Origin: Struthio camelus
Taxonomy: Eukaryota; Chordata; Aves; Struthioniformes; Struthionidae
Assembly (NCBI RefSeq): GCF_040807025.1
Contig: NC_090943.1
Coordinates: 137,837,950 to 137,901,949 of the forward strand
Reading direction: 5' to 3'
DNA: 64,000 nucleotides
A program made the translations under genes and the position numbers. Of the stretch, positions 60,601 to 64,000 are shown one piece after another. The notes under the pieces were generated by a model. That model was not told where the DNA came from. It saw only the letters and a list, made by a program, of their open reading frames with translations, and ran no database searches. Positions within the stretch are counted from its first letter, which is position 1; every line of letters begins with the position of its first letter.

Positions 60601-63600
60601 TACGAATGTGCTTTCCCATTTTCTGCAAATAATATGTTGGCTGCCTATGTATTAATGTGTGAATTTACTATTTTTATGAAATCTGTAGCACTAACATTTT
60701 TGTATCTAAAATAAGAATTTATTTTGAAGTATTTCCTAAACTGAATTTATTTTTACTCTTTTAATTAGATTTTATTCTTCTCAGATTTTCCTGATGGTGT
60801 TTGATTACTCATAAGAACAATAGTGATCTGTATATAATTCTGATCTTTGATTACTGTCATTCTATTTAGGCTTACAGGGATATTGGCAGGATAAAATCAC
60901 ATATTTTTAATTCAAAGCAAGTGAGGTGAAATTTTGGATAGAGAAATGCCTCTGCTCTGTCTCCCCAATTATTTCCTATTACTCCTTTTCCTAGAATCAC
61001 TTGTAGGATCACTTGTAGGATTGCAACCAATTGCAGGATTGGGGATTTGGTTTATTCTGTCTTGAATGTATTGTTTCATGAGAAATTTAGCTCTCTGTCT
61101 GGAACTTAGACTGCCTAAGGAACACTTGTGTCTTATTTTGCTTTTTTCAGAGACAGATAAAGCTTTTCCCACACAGACCTTCAACAACAGACCTTCACCA
61201 AGTAAAGCAGGCATCCTGAGGAGAATTCGATTGTGTTATGAAACACATAGGTATGGTGCCCAGGAGGTCTACCTGGACATTAGGTAGATCATCTTAATTT
61301 TGGCATTTTTGATATTCAAGGACTGAATCTGGCAAATCAAACAATATTCTCAGAACTTTTTTGTATGGAATTATTATTAAGATTGTTATTTTATTACTAT
61401 TATCTTTAATTTTCATTGGGAGGAAAAATTGTCCAATATTGCTGTCTCCATCTGTCCCACCAAGCAATTCTGAAACTCGGGTACGTGCCAAAATGTAGTG
61501 GGGGGTGATGGACAGATTGATGTGTTTTATGGTGCTTTTATGGCTTTCTAGGAGGGATAGGCCAACAAAGATTCTTCCCAAGCTGAAACCTCTGGGGGAG
61601 AGTACTGGACAAGCAAATAGATTTAGTTTCCATCGCTCACTTCAGTCAGATTGAGCATTCTAGATACCAAAAATTCCTCTGTGTTTTAGATCTATCATAG
61701 CTATCGTTAGCAAAGACTTGCAAACTGAACTATAATTGATGAGGCTTTTAGCGTGCAGTCTGTGTTGGTGCTTTAACATACTGGAAGTCCTTCTTTGTGG
61801 TTCAAGTTGCCTGAGAAAGCCACTTATTTTCTCCTACTGTTCTTCAGATGACAATAGAAGAACAGTAGAAAAATAAAAATCTTTTCCCGGCACTTGTTTT
61901 TGGGTGAAAAAGCTTCCTTTTAAAATTCTTTGGAAATCTTGGGCAGTTTTAATTAAAAAACAGATCAATGCAAAACAACAACAAATGTCAATTCAACTTT
62001 TAAATATATTTCTCTACAGCAAACGGAGAAAAACAGGCTTTCCTAGTGAAGAATTCAGAGTGGCTAAGTTATGCACGGAATTGGGATTTTTCTCCCTAGT
62101 AGAAAAAACAAGGAAGGTGAGTTCTTTTAGGATGAAGTTAGTGTTTATGACTTGGTCAGGTTGGCTTTTTTTATTCAAAATGTTAAAACAAAAATTGAAA
62201 GAAGTCATCAGACTTGACTGTGTGTGTCTGTGTGTGTACAGCAAATGTAATCCACTTGACAAAAATCCTCCATTTTGAGAGGCAGAAGAATTTTTGACCT
62301 TCCTCTAGGAAATATCTGAAGTGTGTGAGAGGGGAGAAGAGTTCTTCTCTTGCTTAAGTATCAACTGTGTGAATTATTGATAATATGAAAGATCAGGCTG
62401 CATTTTGGGTAGTTATGACTTCTAAATATTCCTGAAGAGCAATTAATTTATTAATTGATTTTCTGATTGTTTGTGTTTTGGAACTGTTATTTTGACTAAT
62501 GGAGAAAATAAAGCTGTTGATTGCACACTGCCATTGTTGATCTAGTTTGCTAACCAAAAAATTTACCTTAATGTAACTATAATTTTGAAAGTCAAAAAAA
62601 ATATATTTTTTTGCTCAGATTTCTCTAGGTTTCATTAATCCCAGTTAAGCCAGATTGCTGTCAAGCCATCGTTATGTTGTAGGTTCCTTAATGTAGACAT
62701 GAGTGCTGAAAAGCATTGACAAATATGGGTTGTAGGTGAGTTAAGGGCATATAAAATTGAACTAATCAGGCAATGAAGAAGGCAATATTATCAAAGAAAA
62801 TTTTATTTGGCCTTCCTTTTATTCTGAAAATAGTAGATGAACGCAATCCAAATGAAAGTAGGCCTTAAGCTACTATAGACAGCTATGCAGCTACAGTTGA
62901 GGGCTTTTTGATTTCTGTAGGAAGATCTGCTGCAGGCTGTGAAAGACTGTGTTCATGAAACCTAAGGTAAGCTGATGTTGCCGCCTCTAAAGCCTGCAAG
63001 TTAAAGCAAGTTGAGAATGAAGCCGTTTGCACCAGGGAAAATAGGCTATTTTTGGGCCAAGCAGAGGAACTAGCAGATCAATACGATACAAGGACCTGCA
63101 CAATAATTCTCTGAGATAAACTTCACTGGCATGTGGATATATCATGGAAGGAGTTACTGCCCTTTTGTGATATAGTCTTCCAAAAATTTCCTTGAATTTA
63201 AACAGTGAAAGATTTACCTGCATATGCCTTTCCTTTTTCTGTTCAAACCAGATGAAATGTGTGTAAAACCATCCAAACTGATTTTTAGAACATCTTGTGT
63301 CCGGTGGACCTGATCCGTCAGCACAACTGAGCTTTATTTTTGGGGCAAGATCTGAAAGTAAAGATGACTTTTGATTAGTCTATTTTCTTGGCCAACTTAA
63401 ATCTAATATGCACCAGGATTCTCTCTCAGGGCTGATTTTAGTTTGGGGTAGAATACCTAGAATGGCACGACAACACTGCAGTATCTGTGCAATAGATAGG
63501 GATTAGAGAAATCTAGCAATGTCTCAGTACACCCCAAACTGCTGGCTTGCTGAAGAGGTGGTGCATTGGATTAGCTTTGCAGCATCCAGAGAATTTTCTT

Positions 63601-64000
63601 GGGGCCCAGTTTTCCAGACTGATAACTTATCTTAATGAAAGAAACCAATACAAATGAGCATAGTGCTGGACAAGATCCAGTGATCCCTGGCTTGAACAGC
63701 TGTTCTAGCTAACAAGTAATGAAAAATCACGGTTGGAAACTTCTGAATTTCACCTCCTGTCTTTGCTCTGCCAGCCGCTAACTTGTATTTCTGATTGTCC
63801 ATGAACTAAGTTGATAGATAATCTAGTGGTCTAGGACAGGCATGGCATAAAAATGTAGACAAACTGCTGTTTGTCCAAACCCACAGTCATTCCAGTGCAG
63901 AACTGTTGTTCTTGTGACCACTTGGAACGTGAAAAGACAAATAGTTTCTGCTATAAAAATCTCATCCTGGCTGGAAAACCTTAGCTTTCTGGAAGCGGAG

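Larger units (their letters stand above)
51244..64000. other. Intergenic sequence, no gene seen
   Basis: AT-rich sequence up to the end of the window. It contains small tandem duplications (53568-53605 and about 60997-61020), a 15-base direct repeat around a T-run (54565-54605) and an A-run (58333-58350). Open frames of 113-145 codons (53306-53743 -, 57694-58035 +, 59232-59588 +, 61904-62278 +) carry no recognised domain. I see no exon of OPRK1, the next gene expected from human gene order. Confidence 0.55.

Noticed and set aside
61904..62278. 124-codon Lys-rich frame on the + strand
   Set aside because: AT-rich low-complexity composition with no recognised similarity. A chance frame.
15679..64000. 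OPRK1 or NPBWR1 coding sequence
   Set aside because: Receptor exons would give long frames with recognisable transmembrane motifs. None is present.

Overview
This window looks like a stretch of a bird macrochromosome. It is AT-rich, has few genes and long non-coding intervals, and carries chicken-repeat-1 (CR1) LINE sequence. It also holds one member of the ITPRIPL1-like family that is multiplied in birds. The species cannot be told from the sequence. There is no bacterial-type operon, CRISPR array, phage or plasmid feature.

Layout. From 1 to about 15.68 kb is the 3' end of ATP6V1H (V-ATPase subunit H) on the + strand: intron sequence, the penultimate coding exon (3361-3474), an 11.9-kb last intron, then the final coding exon (15340-15400), a short 3' UTR and an AATAAA signal (15653-15658). 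A degenerate, 5'-truncated CR1 LINE lies at about 20.77-23.53 kb on the + strand. A sharply GC-rich island at about 26.0-29.2 kb contains an ITPRIPL1-like gene on the - strand. Its start codon is the last three bases of a first exon (28025-28027) and its body lies in one large exon (27479-25995). The gene has two opposite single-base frame lesions. The island is followed by a 0.3-kb purine-rich tract and a second copy of about 55 bp of the gene's intron. From 29.7 to 64 kb I find no protein-coding exon, only an old CR1/L3-like fragment at about 38.05-38.35 kb (- strand), simple repeats and small tandem duplications.

Context. In the human genome the region 3' of ATP6V1H is a long gene-poor interval leading towards OPRK1, and the emptiness here fits that. 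No exon of OPRK1 or any other neighbour is seen. The genes present have no apparent functional link. ATP6V1H is the resident housekeeping gene, and the ITPRIPL1-like locus looks like a GC-rich segment duplicated in from elsewhere with its intron.

Limits. Only ATP6V1H, the CR1 and the ITPRIPL1-like locus are recognised with good confidence. Nearly all other short reading frames look like chance. I found no convincing new biological system. The most interesting object is the ITPRIPL1-like locus and its boundaries.
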